From positions 1-64,000 of the forward strand of contig CANJQN010000008.1 of the NCBI GenBank assembly GCA_947476465.1: DNA of 64,000 nucleotides, given 5' to 3'. Positions 13,397 to 21,792 of this stretch are shown one piece after another (the stretch's first letter is position 1; each line of letters opens with the position of its first letter). The stretch comes from Comamonadaceae bacterium. GTDB taxonomy: Bacteria; Pseudomonadota; Gammaproteobacteria; Burkholderiales; Burkholderiaceae_C. The translations under genes and the position numbers were made by a program. The notes under the pieces were generated by a model. The model had not been told where the DNA came from and ran no database searches. It saw only the letters and a program-made list of their open reading frames with translations.

Positions 13397-13579
13397 GCGC
13401 CTGCTTCGTCGCTTTTTCGCGACGCCGCCACGACCACCACCAGCCCGACCGGCTATCTCTACCGGGTGTCGGTCCAGACCGACCAGGGCCTGATGCGCCA
13501 ATACGAGGTCGGCGCTACCGGCGATTTGCGAGTCAACGACCGGGTGCGGATCGAAAAAGGGGTGATCTACCGGTACTGA
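13397..13579 (+). pseudogene. 3' remnant of a glycine-zipper outer membrane lipoprotein
   Basis: After an in-frame stop at 13394, an open stretch with no start codon ends in a TGA at 13577. The residues TSPTGYLYRVSVQTDQGLMR and RVNDRVRIEKGVIYRY match the C-terminal part of SlyB-like 2TM lipoproteins (a YEV-GATGDLRV core lies between). The signal peptide, lipobox and glycine zipper are missing, so about the first two thirds of the gene have been deleted next to dut. The assignment rests on recalled similarity. Confidence 0.65.
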
Positions 13580-13624
13580 TCAACCGAGCGCCCGAACGGC
13601 GGGGCGCCGCAGCGAGCCTGGCGA

Positions 13625-14119
13625 TCAGTTCGCCACCCGGAAGAACCCGCAACCGGTGGTGCCGGCGCCGATTTCTTCCTCGGTCGCCTCTCGCACCGCC
13701 TCGACCTTCAGCGAAATCCGCAGGGCGATGCCCGCCAGTGGGTGGTTGCCGTCGAGCACCACATGTTCCGGGTAGATCTCGGTCACGGTGAACACGGTGT
13801 TGGCAGGGGCGTCCTGGCCGCTGGCGCCCGGGGGCAGGCCTTCGAAGGTCATGCCTTCCTCCAGCAGCTCGGGAAACAGGCTTCGACCCTCCAGAAACAC
13901 CAGCGATTCGTCGTAATCGCCGAAGGCTTCCTCTGGCTCCAGATGAAGCTCAAGCCGGTCGCCCGCCTGATGGCCCTGGAGGGATTCCTCCAGCTTGGCG
14001 AGCAGATCGGCGCCGCCGACGAGAAACTCCACCGGCTCGTCGAGTTCGTCCAGGATTTCACCAAGAGTGTCTTTCAGGGACCACGTAAGGGCGACCACGC
14101 ATAGTTCAGAGATGTCCAT
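13625..14119 (-). CDS. FKBP-type peptidyl-prolyl isomerase, SlyD/SlpA-like
   Basis: 164 residues from MDISELCVVALTW; an ATG eleven codons further upstream is less likely because it would overlap the start of the divergent gene at 14152. The FKBP core with an inserted flap domain is recognisable: VEFLVGGADLLAKLEESL, GDRLELHLEPEEAFGDYDESL, and ANTVFTVTEIYPEHVVLDGNHPLAG. It lacks the histidine-rich tail of SlyD and is therefore closer to SlpA/FkpB. It should catalyse proline isomerisation and act as a chaperone in the cytosol. Confidence 0.88.
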   Translation of the reverse strand: MDISELCVVALTWSLKDTLGEILDELDEPVEFLVGGADLLAKLEESLQGHQAGDRLELHLEPEEAFGDYDESLVFLEGRSLFPELLEEGMTFEGLPPGASGQDAPANTVFTVTEIYPEHVVLDGNHPLAGIALRISLKVEAVREATEEEIGAGTTGCGFFRVAN

Positions 14120-14151
14120 GGGGCAGAATTCTCGCAGCTGGGGGCTCATCA

Positions 14152-15285
14152 ATGTCTATCGACGATCCACTTACTCTGCTTGGCGGCCTGACGGCCGCCC
14201 AGTTCATGCGGCGCCACTGGCAACGCAAGCCCCTGCTGGTGCGCGGCGCCATTCCTGGCATCAAGCCGCTGCTGGATCGAAAACGCTTGTTTCAGCTCGC
14301 GCAGCGCGACGAGGTCGAGTCGCGCCTGGTGGCGCGCGACAAGGGCAACCACTGGCGGATCCAGTCCGGTCCGTTCGGGCCGCGGGCGCTGCCGCCCTTG
14401 TCGCGCCCAGGCTGGACGCTGCTGGTGCAGGGCATGGACCTGCACCAGCCCGAGGTTGCCCGCCTGATGCGGCAGTTTCGCTTTGTGCCCGAGGCCCGGC
14501 TCGACGACGTGATGATCTCCTGGGCCAGCGACACCGGTGGCGTCGGCCCGCACTTCGACAGCTACGACGTGTTCCTGCTGCAGGTCGAGGGCCGCCGGCG
14601 CTGGCGGATCGGCCGCTCCAACGACCTGAGCTTGCGCACCGACGTGCCGCTCAAGATCCTCGAACACTTCGAGCCCGAGACCGAGTGGGTGCTCGAACCC
14701 GGCGACATGCTCTACTTGCCGCCGCGCTACGCCCACGACGGCATTGCCGAGGGCGCGTGCCAGACCTATTCAATCGGCTTGCGCGCACCGTCGCGGGGTG
14801 AGCTGGCGCGCGAGCTGCTGCAGCGCGTCTCCGACGACGCGCTCGATCAGGCGGGCAATGGCCTGTACCGTGACGCCGGGCAATTGGCCACGACCGAGCC
14901 TGGTGCGATTCCCGCCGCGCTGCAGTCGTTTGCCCGCGACGCGGTCGCCGACGCGCTTCGCACGCCCATGGTGCTGGATCGAGCGCTCGGCGAATACCTC
15001 AGCGAGCCCAAGCCCAACGTGTGGTTCGATGTGCGGCCGGCACCCAGCACGCTGCGTGGCGTCACCCTCGACGCGCGAACCCGCATGCTCTACGACGATC
15101 GCCACGTGTACGTCAACGGCGAGAGTTGGGAGGCCAGCGGGCGCGATGCCACGCTCATGCGCCGGCTGGCCAATCAGCGTCAGCTCGGCGCGCGCGATCT
15201 GGCGCGGGCCACCGATGCGGCCCGCGGGCTGCTCATTTCCTGGTGTGAAGCAGGATGGCTTCAGGAAGGCACGGTGCAGCCATGA
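14152..15285 (+). CDS. JmjC-type cupin, ribosomal protein uL16 arginine hydroxylase-like (RoxA/YcfD)
   Basis: 377 residues. The JmjC fold has the iron ligands His134 and Asp136 (GPHFDSYDVF) and probable His195 (PPRYAHDG). The N terminus (FMRRHWQRKPLLVRGA) and winged-helix C terminus fit the 2-oxoglutarate oxygenase RoxA, which hydroxylates an arginine of ribosomal protein L16. The target is inferred from the family. Its TGA overlaps the ATG of the downstream gene by four bases, so the two are translationally coupled. Confidence 0.88.
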   Translation: MSIDDPLTLLGGLTAAQFMRRHWQRKPLLVRGAIPGIKPLLDRKRLFQLAQRDEVESRLVARDKGNHWRIQSGPFGPRALPPLSRPGWTLLVQGMDLHQPEVARLMRQFRFVPEARLDDVMISWASDTGGVGPHFDSYDVFLLQVEGRRRWRIGRSNDLSLRTDVPLKILEHFEPETEWVLEPGDMLYLPPRYAHDGIAEGACQTYSIGLRAPSRGELARELLQRVSDDALDQAGNGLYRDAGQLATTEPGAIPAALQSFARDAVADALRTPMVLDRALGEYLSEPKPNVWFDVRPAPSTLRGVTLDARTRMLYDDRHVYVNGESWEASGRDATLMRRLANQRQLGARDLARATDAARGLLISWCEAGWLQEGTVQP

Positions 15286-15791
15286 CGATCGGCCACCACC
15301 ATGGCGGCGCGCCGCTGCCGGAAAAAAGATTCAGCGGACGCGTCGAGTACCAGCAGCTCATTCGCGACGCGCTTGTATGCGCCGGCCGCGAAGGCTGGCG
15401 CGAGCTCATCCTGTGTGACGCCGATTTCGAGGACTGGCCGCTGGCCGAGCGCGAGGTGGTCGATTCGCTGGCGGCGTGGTCGCGCCATGGCCGCCAGATC
15501 ACGCTGATCGCACGGCGTTGGGATCATGTGATCCGGCACTACGCGCGTTTCGTGACCTGGCGTCGCACCTGGGCCGACATCATTGAGGCGCGCGGCTCCC
15601 GGGGGGCCGATCCGGCCGAGTTTCCCAGCGCCATCTGGACACCCGCCTGGATGATGCAGCGGCACGACCTCATCCGCTGGAATGGCATCGCGACCTTCGA
15701 CGCGGCGCGGCGCCTGAACCTGCGCCAGGATCTCGACGAATGGGTGCGCCAGAGCGCGTCGGCCTTTCCGGCGTCCACGCTGGGCCTGTAG
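15282..15791 (+). CDS. conserved protein of unknown function
   Basis: 169 residues from the ATG that overlaps the stop of the oxygenase gene; an in-frame ATG at 15255 lies inside that gene. No family is recognised with confidence. The protein has a His-rich N terminus (MTIGHHHGG), a LILCDADFEDWPLAEREVVD segment and a tryptophan-rich middle (RRWDHVIRHYARFVTWRRTW). There is no signal peptide or membrane helix. Coupling to the ribosomal-oxygenase gene suggests a linked cytosolic role. Confidence 0.7.
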   Translation: MTIGHHHGGAPLPEKRFSGRVEYQQLIRDALVCAGREGWRELILCDADFEDWPLAEREVVDSLAAWSRHGRQITLIARRWDHVIRHYARFVTWRRTWADIIEARGSRGADPAEFPSAIWTPAWMMQRHDLIRWNGIATFDAARRLNLRQDLDEWVRQSASAFPASTLGL

Positions 15792-15837
15792 CCCCAGAAA
15801 ACAACGAAATCAAGAGAAATCCCATAGGTCTTTCCCC

Positions 15838-15843
15838 TATAAT
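15838..15843 (+). promoter_or_regulatory. candidate -10 box for the small lipoprotein gene
   Basis: A perfect TATAAT precedes the lipoprotein start by 108 bp, without a clear -35 hexamer. The transcribed leader would hold a GCGGAA...TTCCGC inverted pair, so it may be structured. Confidence 0.4.
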
Positions 15844-15951
15844 CAGCGGCTGTGCGGAAAGTTCCCCCGGTGGTTGTTCCGCGCGACCGGCACCTGTTTT
15901 CAGCGTCCGGCTGTTCTCCGGAAAAAATTTCACCCACATAGGAACCCCGAA

Positions 15952-16149
15952 ATGAAGAAATCCCTCGTTCTGGCATCGCTGATCGCCGTTGCTGCCCTGG
16001 CAGCCTGCAGCAAGACCGAAGCTCCGAAACCGGCTCCCGCCCCCGCCGCTGCTCCCGCTCCTGCCCCTGCCCCCGCTGCCGCCGCTTCTGACGCTGCTCC
16101 GGCTGCGTCCGCCGCTGCTGCTCCCGCCGCTTCGGCCGCCAGCAAGTAA
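15952..16149 (+). CDS. small Ala/Pro-rich putative lipoprotein
   Basis: 65 residues. A signal peptide (MKKSLVLASLIAVAALAAC) ends in an LAAC-type lipobox with the acylated Cys at 19. The mature part is a low-complexity Ala-Pro tail of about 45 residues starting SKTEAPKP. Similar tiny lipoproteins are common in Comamonadaceae; their function is unknown. The start ATG at 15952 follows AGGAAC. A strong terminator follows the stop, so it is monocistronic. Confidence 0.8.
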   Translation: MKKSLVLASLIAVAALAACSKTEAPKPAPAPAAAPAPAPAPAAAASDAAPAASAAAAPAASAASK

Positions 16150-16177
16150 TTGCGCGAACCCGGTTCTCCGGGCCAAT

Positions 16178-16208
16178 GAAAAAACCGCCTTCGGGCGGTT
16201 TTTTCATT
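16178..16208. terminator. intrinsic terminator, probably bidirectional
   Basis: AACCGCC-TTCG-GGCGGTT forms a stable stem with a UUCG-type loop, flanked by A-runs on the left and T-runs on the right. It separates the convergent lipoprotein gene and MBL hydrolase gene and can serve both. Confidence 0.92.
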
Positions 16209-16247
16209 GGGGGTCCAGCGTCACGCCCTCAGATCGGCGACCTGGCC

Positions 16248-17024
16248 TTACGCGGTGAGCCAGCCGCAGCCGCTGGGCCCATCGGCCACCGGGATGTCCT
16301 GCGGTCCACAACCCAAGGCCTGCGCCAGCGCCTCGCGGGCCAGGGCCGGCGTGTTGTTCTTTTCGCTCAGGTGCGCGGCCATCACCAGCTTCAGCCCGGC
16401 GGGCAAAAGGGCCTGCACGGCTTGTGCGGCGGCGCTGTTGGCCAGGTGCCCGTGGTCGCCGCCGACGCGCCGCTTGAGGAACCACGGATAGGGGCCGTCG
16501 GCCAGCAACTGCTCGTCGTGGTTGCACTCGAGCACCAGGGCGCGGCAGCCCGACAAGTGCGCCAGCACATGGGCGCTGATGTGGCCGAGGTCGGTCAGCA
16601 CGCCCAGCCGGGCGACGCCGTCTGTGCAATGCAATTGCAGCGGCTCGCGCGTGTCGTGCGGTACGGCGAAGGGCACGAAGCGCAACTCACCGACCTCCAC
16701 GGTCTGGCCGTCGCTCACGATGCGCAGCAGCCCGTCGAAATCGGGCTGGCCGCAGCCGGCCCAGGTGCCGGCGCTCATGTAGACGGGGATGCGCTCACGC
16801 AGTGCGAGGGTGCGGGCGCAGCCGATGTGGTCGCTGTGCTCGTGGGTGATGAAGATCGCGTCGATCTGGTCGGCCAACAGGCCGGCCTGGCCGAGCCGGC
16901 GGTCCATCTGGCGGATGCCCAGGCCGCAATCGACCAGCAGGTGTGTGACGGCCGCACCGCCCCGGGCCTGGATCACCGTGGCATTGCCCGAGCTGCCGCT
17001 GCCCAGGCTCTTGAAGCGCAACAC
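16248..17024 (-). CDS. MBL-fold metallo-hydrolase (YycJ/WalJ-like)
   Basis: 258 residues. It starts MLRFKSLGSGSSGNATVI, typical of the YycJ/VicX branch, and contains the metal motif His61-X-His63-X-Asp65-His66 (THEHSDHIG), then VPHDTREP and LECNHDEQLL with further ligands. Family members include 5'-to-3' exonuclease-like and phosphodiesterase enzymes; the substrate is unknown here. It starts 14 bp after bamC, so it is the third gene of a dapA-bamC-MBL operon. Confidence 0.87.
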   Translation of the reverse strand: MLRFKSLGSGSSGNATVIQARGGAAVTHLLVDCGLGIRQMDRRLGQAGLLADQIDAIFITHEHSDHIGCARTLALRERIPVYMSAGTWAGCGQPDFDGLLRIVSDGQTVEVGELRFVPFAVPHDTREPLQLHCTDGVARLGVLTDLGHISAHVLAHLSGCRALVLECNHDEQLLADGPYPWFLKRRVGGDHGHLANSAAAQAVQALLPAGLKLVMAAHLSEKNNTPALAREALAQALGCGPQDIPVADGPSGCGWLTA

Positions 17025-17038
17025 GGCGGGGCGCAGGC

Positions 17039-18127
17039 CTACTTGAGGTCGTCCGCGATCACCTGCACGATGCGCTGGGCGGTAGCCGAGGATTCCGGCG
17101 CGCCATTGGCGTCGAGGACGGAGATGGTGGTCGACTGCCCTTCGCTGCGCACCGCGACGCGGTACTTCAGCGGTGCGGGGGCCGCTGCGGCGCGGTTGAA
17201 CAGGCGGCCGAAGAAGCCGGGGGACTTTTCGGAATCGGCGTTGGGCTCGACGTAGCGTACGAAGTACACGCCCTGAGAGCGGTCACGGTCTTCAACGGTG
17301 AAGCCGGTGCGGTCCAGTGTGAGGCCGACGCGGCGCCAGGCGCGATCGAAGCCCTCGTCCAGTTGCACCACCGGGTTGGTGCCCACGCGTGCGACACGCG
17401 CCGCCGGCTGCGTGGCGCCGCTGGCCGCGACGATGCTTCGGCTTTGTTCGACTGGCACACCCAGCTTGACCATCATGCGGCGCAGGAACTCGGCCTCGAG
17501 CTCGGGGTCGGCCGGGCGGGGCTGCCACACCGTGCCCGAGCGTTGCTGGTCCTTGTAGACCTCCAGCATGCCGCGGTGGGAGACGTAGATCTCGGTGCCG
17601 GCGCCGGTTGCGCCGCGCTCCAGCCGGGTGCGGAAGCGATCGCGCTCGGCGGTGGAATAGAGCGAATCGAGCAGGCGGCCAATGGTGTTGCGGATGATGT
17701 CGGTCGGAATCTTCGCGCGGTTTTCGGCCCAGTCGGTTTCCATGATGCCCAGCTCGGCCTGGTCCAGCGAGAGCACAAAACCGTTTTCCTGCCAGAACTC
17801 GCGCAGCGGCTTCCACAGCTGGTCGGCTGGGCGGTTGACGACCAGCCAGCGGCGGTTGCCATCGCGCTCGATGCGAACGTCGCCGACCGCAACGGCCGCC
17901 ACCGCCTGGCCGGCTTGCTGCTGCAAGGTGCCGAAGGTGCTGGCCGACACCGGCGTCCCCGGGGCGACATACCGGGTGTCACGCGACAGCTGGGTCAGGT
18001 CGGGTGGCACCTCCAGGGATGGACCCTTGGTCGCGCTCTTGTAGTCGATGCGGTCTTCTTGCATCACCGAACACGCGGCCAACTGGGCACACAGCGCCAG
18101 GAGCGCGAGTCTTGCGGAAAGCTTCAT
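17039..18127 (-). CDS. bamC: outer membrane assembly lipoprotein BamC
   Basis: 362 residues. The signal peptide ends at the lipobox LAAC (Cys19). The mature N terminus includes DRIDYKSA and LEVPPDLTQ, the segment that contacts BamD in the BAM complex, followed by two helix-grip domains. BamC helps insert beta-barrel proteins into the outer membrane. It lies 27 bp downstream of dapA and 14 bp upstream of the MBL gene; the dapA-bamC pairing is common in proteobacteria. Confidence 0.93.
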   Translation of the reverse strand: MKLSARLALLALCAQLAACSVMQEDRIDYKSATKGPSLEVPPDLTQLSRDTRYVAPGTPVSASTFGTLQQQAGQAVAAVAVGDVRIERDGNRRWLVVNRPADQLWKPLREFWQENGFVLSLDQAELGIMETDWAENRAKIPTDIIRNTIGRLLDSLYSTAERDRFRTRLERGATGAGTEIYVSHRGMLEVYKDQQRSGTVWQPRPADPELEAEFLRRMMVKLGVPVEQSRSIVAASGATQPAARVARVGTNPVVQLDEGFDRAWRRVGLTLDRTGFTVEDRDRSQGVYFVRYVEPNADSEKSPGFFGRLFNRAAAAPAPLKYRVAVRSEGQSTTISVLDANGAPESSATAQRIVQVIADDLK

Positions 18128-18154
18128 GGAGAAAAAGTCCTTGGAAAAGGATGA

Positions 18155-19042
18155 CTAGCGCAGCAGGCCGCTGGCGCGCAGCGCGGCCTCGACCACCGGG
18201 CGGTTGGCTTCGGTCAGCTGCGTGAGCGGCAGGCGCAGCGCCCCGCCGCACAGGCCCATGCGGGCCATGGCCCACTTCAGCGGGATCGGGTTGGCTTCGA
18301 CGAACAGGTGGCGGTGCACCGGCATCAGCTGGAACTGGATTTCCATCGCGCGGGAGCGGTTGCCGGCCATGGCCGCCACGCACAGCTCGTGCATGAGGCG
18401 CGGCGCGATGTTGGCCGTGACGCTCACGTTGCCGTGGCCGCCGCACAGCATCAGGGCCACCGCGGTCGGATCGTCGCCGGAGTAGATGGCAAAGCCCTTG
18501 GGCGCATCGCGCAGCAGCCATTGGCCGCGCTCGAGGTTGCCGGTGGCTTCCTTGATGCCCACGATGCCCTGGACCTGCGTCAGGCGCAGCACGGTGTCGT
18601 GTGCCATATCGGCGACGGTGCGGCCGGGCACGTTGTACAGAACGATGGGCAGGTCGCCAGTGGCTTCGGCGATGGCCTTGAAGTGCTGGTACTGGCCTTC
18701 CTGCGTGGGCCGGTTGTAGTAGGGCACCACCTGCAACTGGCAGTCGGCCCCGACGTCGCGGGCGAACTTGGCCAGCTCGATGGCTTCCCGGGTGGCGTTG
18801 GCGCCGCAACCGGCCATGATGGGAACGCGCTTGTCGGCGTGCTCGACGGCCACGCGGATGATCTCGCGGTGCTCGTCCACGTTGACGGTGGGCGATTCGC
18901 CGGTGGTGCCGACCACGCCAATGCAGTCGGTGCCTTCGGCGACGTGCCAGTCGATCAGTTTTCGCAGGCCCGCATAGTCCACGCTGCCGTCGTCGTGCAT
19001 GGGTGTGGCCAGCGCCACGATGCTGCCGGAAATGGGGGTCAT
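18155..19042 (-). CDS. dapA: 4-hydroxy-tetrahydrodipicolinate synthase
   Basis: 295 residues from [15 protein letters not shown]; 21 upstream in-frame codons lack similarity. It condenses pyruvate and aspartate semialdehyde in lysine and diaminopimelate synthesis. The Schiff-base Lys164 (GIKEATGN), Tyr136 (LYNVPGRT) and the GTTGESPT motif near 45-52 are present. It leads the dapA-bamC-MBL operon. The next gene upstream, a Bug gene, is on the same strand but in a different functional group. Confidence 0.95.
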   Translation of the reverse strand: MTPISGSIVALATPMHDDGSVDYAGLRKLIDWHVAEGTDCIGVVGTTGESPTVNVDEHREIIRVAVEHADKRVPIMAGCGANATREAIELAKFARDVGADCQLQVVPYYNRPTQEGQYQHFKAIAEATGDLPIVLYNVPGRTVADMAHDTVLRLTQVQGIVGIKEATGNLERGQWLLRDAPKGFAIYSGDDPTAVALMLCGGHGNVSVTANIAPRLMHELCVAAMAGNRSRAMEIQFQLMPVHRHLFVEANPIPLKWAMARMGLCGGALRLPLTQLTEANRPVVEAALRASGLLR

Positions 19043-19130
19043 GGAAAGGATAGGCGATCGGAAAACGAGCATTCTACCCAGCCGTCCCCGCCTTTCAGCC
19101 GACATCCATGCCGCACGGCCGGCGCGCCGC

Positions 19131-20111
19131 TTACAACTTGATGTTCGCTTCGCGGATCAGCTTGCCCCACTTGTCGAAGTCCTCTCGCAGGAGGGCGGCG
19201 AACTGTTCGCGGCTCATCGCCAGGGGTTCCACCCCCTGGGTTCCCAACTGCTTTTGCAGTTCCGGATGGCCCAGGGCGATGCGGACTTCCGCATTGAGGC
19301 GGTTCATGACGTCGGCCGGCGTGCCGGCCGGCGCCAGGATGCCATACCAGGATCCGGCGCTGTAGCTTGGCAGTCCGGCCTCCGGCACGGTCGGCAGATC
19401 CGGCAGCAAGGGCGTGCGCCGCGTGCCGGTGACCGCCAAGGCCTTGAGCTTGCCCGCCTTGATGTGCGGCAACACCAGGCCGGTGTCGGCGAACAGCACC
19501 TGGATGTGACCGCCCAGCAAGTCGTTGATGGCGGGCGCCAGCCCCTTGTACGGCGCATGCACCATGTTCACGCCGGCCATGCGTGTGAACAGCTCGCCAG
19601 CCAGGTGGGGTGTACCGCCCGTGCCCGAGGAGCCGTAGGTGAGCTTGCCCGGGTTGGCCTTGGCGAATGCGATGAGCTCCGCCAGGGTGTTGGCGGCCAC
19701 GCCGGGGCTCACCGTCAGCACGAATGGCGTGGACGCGATGTGCGCGACCGGAACCAGATCCTTGACGGGGTCGTAGGGCACACTCGGGTACAGGTGCGGC
19801 GCCACAACCATGGGGCCGGCGGCGCCCAGCAGCAGGGTGTAACCGTCGGGCGGCGCCTTGGCAACAATGTCGTTGCCGATCAAGCCGCCGCCGCCTGCGC
19901 GGTTGTCCACCAGGACCGATTGGCCAAGCTGTTCCGCAAGGCGTGCGCCGACGTTGCGGCCCGCGAAGTCGGCGCCGCCACCGGCGGCGAACGTGACGAC
20001 CAGCCGGATCGGTCGTGCCGGCCACGCCTGGGCGGCGGCGGGCCCCCATGCGGCGGCGAATGGCGCTGCGGCCGCGGCGGCGAGCAGTTGGCGGCGGGTC
20101 GGTCTGAACAT
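19131..20111 (-). CDS. Bug-family (TctC-like) substrate-binding protein 1 of the island
   Basis: 326 residues. The N terminus ([20 protein letters not shown]) resembles a twin-arginine-type signal ending near AAAQA. Bug hallmarks are [38 protein letters not shown] and [16 protein letters not shown]. It presumably binds an organic acid or amide in the periplasm. It is the last gene of the minus-strand run from 24169, 28 bp after the amidase gene. No TctA/TctB partner is encoded in the window. Confidence 0.9.
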   Translation of the reverse strand: MFRPTRRQLLAAAAAAPFAAAWGPAAAQAWPARPIRLVVTFAAGGGADFAGRNVGARLAEQLGQSVLVDNRAGGGGLIGNDIVAKAPPDGYTLLLGAAGPMVVAPHLYPSVPYDPVKDLVPVAHIASTPFVLTVSPGVAANTLAELIAFAKANPGKLTYGSSGTGGTPHLAGELFTRMAGVNMVHAPYKGLAPAINDLLGGHIQVLFADTGLVLPHIKAGKLKALAVTGTRRTPLLPDLPTVPEAGLPSYSAGSWYGILAPAGTPADVMNRLNAEVRIALGHPELQKQLGTQGVEPLAMSREQFAALLREDFDKWGKLIREANIKL

Positions 20112-20139
20112 GGCGCTTCCTTTGCGGTGGTGTGTTGAC

Positions 20140-21792
20140 TCAGGGGGGCGGCCCGAAAGGGTCGGCACGAAAGACGGCGGCGGGCTCTTGTTCCCAGGGC
20201 AGGTCGCGGCGGACGCGGCGCACCATCGGCAGCGCATGGGTAGCGGACTCCAGCAGCAGGGCGAGTTGGCGATCGGTGAGTTCAAGGCCGGCGTGGCGCA
20301 CGGCCGCCTCGACCTGGCTGCGCACCTGCGGATCGTCCTGGACTTCGGGTTCGGCGTGGCCTTCATCGACCTCGGGTGACACGCCGCCCGACTCCAGCGG
20401 CGGGCGGCGCTGCCACCAACCGGTGGCCTGCTCGTACGCGTGACCAATCTCCAGCACGCGTGTGTCGTCGAAATGGCGGCCGGCGATCTGCAGCCCCAGT
20501 GGCAGGCCCGCGCTGCTCAAGCCGCAAGGCAGTGCCAGCGCGGGTGCCCCGGTGACGCTGCACAGGGTGCCCATGCTCGGTGAAGACCACTTCTGCTTGG
20601 CCCCGATGCTGCGATGCGCATCCATGCGTGGCGCCGGGCCAGAGCCGGCCATGACGAAGGCGTCGAACCGCTCGTGCAGCGGCGTGAACTCCTCGATCAT
20701 CCGGCGGCGTTCCCGTTGGGCCGCCAGGTAGTCTGAGGACGTGAACAAGGCCGCCGCCAGCGTGCGGCCGAGGAAGTGTTCGCCGTAGTCGCTGGCCTGC
20801 GTCTTCAGGTGATGCTGGTGGCGCGCGAACAGCTCGCTCTCGGTCAGCAGGATGCGCACGGCGTAGTACTCGTGCAGGGGCCGCACACGGACATCCTCGA
20901 CCTTCGCACCGAGTTCGCGCAACACAGCGATGGCGGTGTCGACCGCGGCCGAGAGCTCGGGGTTGACGCGCATGTCTTCCTGCCAGTGGTGCCGCAGCAC
21001 ACCCAGGCGCAGGCCGCGCAGGTCGGTGCGGGTGGGCGGGCGCACATCCTCGATGCCACGCGGCGAGCTGCCCGGATCGCCCGGGTCCGGGCCGCCGATG
21101 GTGCGAAGCACCAGCGCCGCGTCGGCCACGGTGCGGGTCAGCGGCCCGACGTGGTCGCAGCTGCTGGAAAACGGGATGACGCCGGTGCGCCCGACCCGGC
21201 CGAAGGTGGGCTTGAAGCCGACCACGCCGCACATCCAGGCCGGCGTTCGCACCGACCCGCCAGTGTCCGTGCCCAGCGCGAAGCTGCACAGCCCGCCGGC
21301 TACCGCGGCGCCGGAGCCGGTGCTCGAGCTGCCGGTGTAGTGGCCGGTGTTCCAGGGGTTGCGCGCGGGCGGCCACGGCAGATCGAATGAGGGGCCGCCA
21401 TGCGCGAACTCGTGGCAGGCGTGCTTGCCCAGCAGGACGGCGCCGGCCTGCTTCAGGCGCGTGACCGTGTGGGCGTCGTGCGCGGGCACGTGGTTGCGCA
21501 GCACCCGAGAGTGCGCCGTGGTGAGCACGCCGGCGGTCTCGAACATGTCCTTGAGCCCGTAGGGCACGCCCAACAGGGGCCCATGCTCACCACGCGCGCG
21601 GCGCCGGTCGGCCTCTTGCGCCTGCGCGCGCGCGAGTTCGCTGGTCACGGTGATGTAGCTGTGCAGCTGGTTGTCGAGGCTGGCGATTCGGCTGAGAAAG
21701 CTGTCGGTCACCTCCAGCGCGGAGAACTCGCCAGCGCGGATTCGCCGGGCTAGTTCCGTGGCGGGCAGAAAGCACAGGTCTTGCGCGTTCAT
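20140..21792 (-). CDS. amidase-signature hydrolase with C-terminal AtzG/DUF4089-like extension
   Basis: 550 residues. The amidase domain (about 1-470) has the Lys-Ser-Ser triad region: Lys81 (GLKDMFE), the cis-Ser loop GSSSTGSGAAV at 154-164, and probable nucleophile Ser180 (TDTGGSVRTP). The last 60 residues (HAGLELTDRQLALLLESATH, then RDLPWEQEPAAVFR) resemble the small AtzG/DUF4089 partner subunits that accompany AtzE-type amidases; here they look fused through an acidic linker. The start overlaps the end of the upstream PrpD gene by four bases. The substrate is unknown. Confidence 0.85.
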   Translation of the reverse strand: MNAQDLCFLPATELARRIRAGEFSALEVTDSFLSRIASLDNQLHSYITVTSELARAQAQEADRRRARGEHGPLLGVPYGLKDMFETAGVLTTAHSRVLRNHVPAHDAHTVTRLKQAGAVLLGKHACHEFAHGGPSFDLPWPPARNPWNTGHYTGSSSTGSGAAVAGGLCSFALGTDTGGSVRTPAWMCGVVGFKPTFGRVGRTGVIPFSSSCDHVGPLTRTVADAALVLRTIGGPDPGDPGSSPRGIEDVRPPTRTDLRGLRLGVLRHHWQEDMRVNPELSAAVDTAIAVLRELGAKVEDVRVRPLHEYYAVRILLTESELFARHQHHLKTQASDYGEHFLGRTLAAALFTSSDYLAAQRERRRMIEEFTPLHERFDAFVMAGSGPAPRMDAHRSIGAKQKWSSPSMGTLCSVTGAPALALPCGLSSAGLPLGLQIAGRHFDDTRVLEIGHAYEQATGWWQRRPPLESGGVSPEVDEGHAEPEVQDDPQVRSQVEAAVRHAGLELTDRQLALLLESATHALPMVRRVRRDLPWEQEPAAVFRADPFGPPP

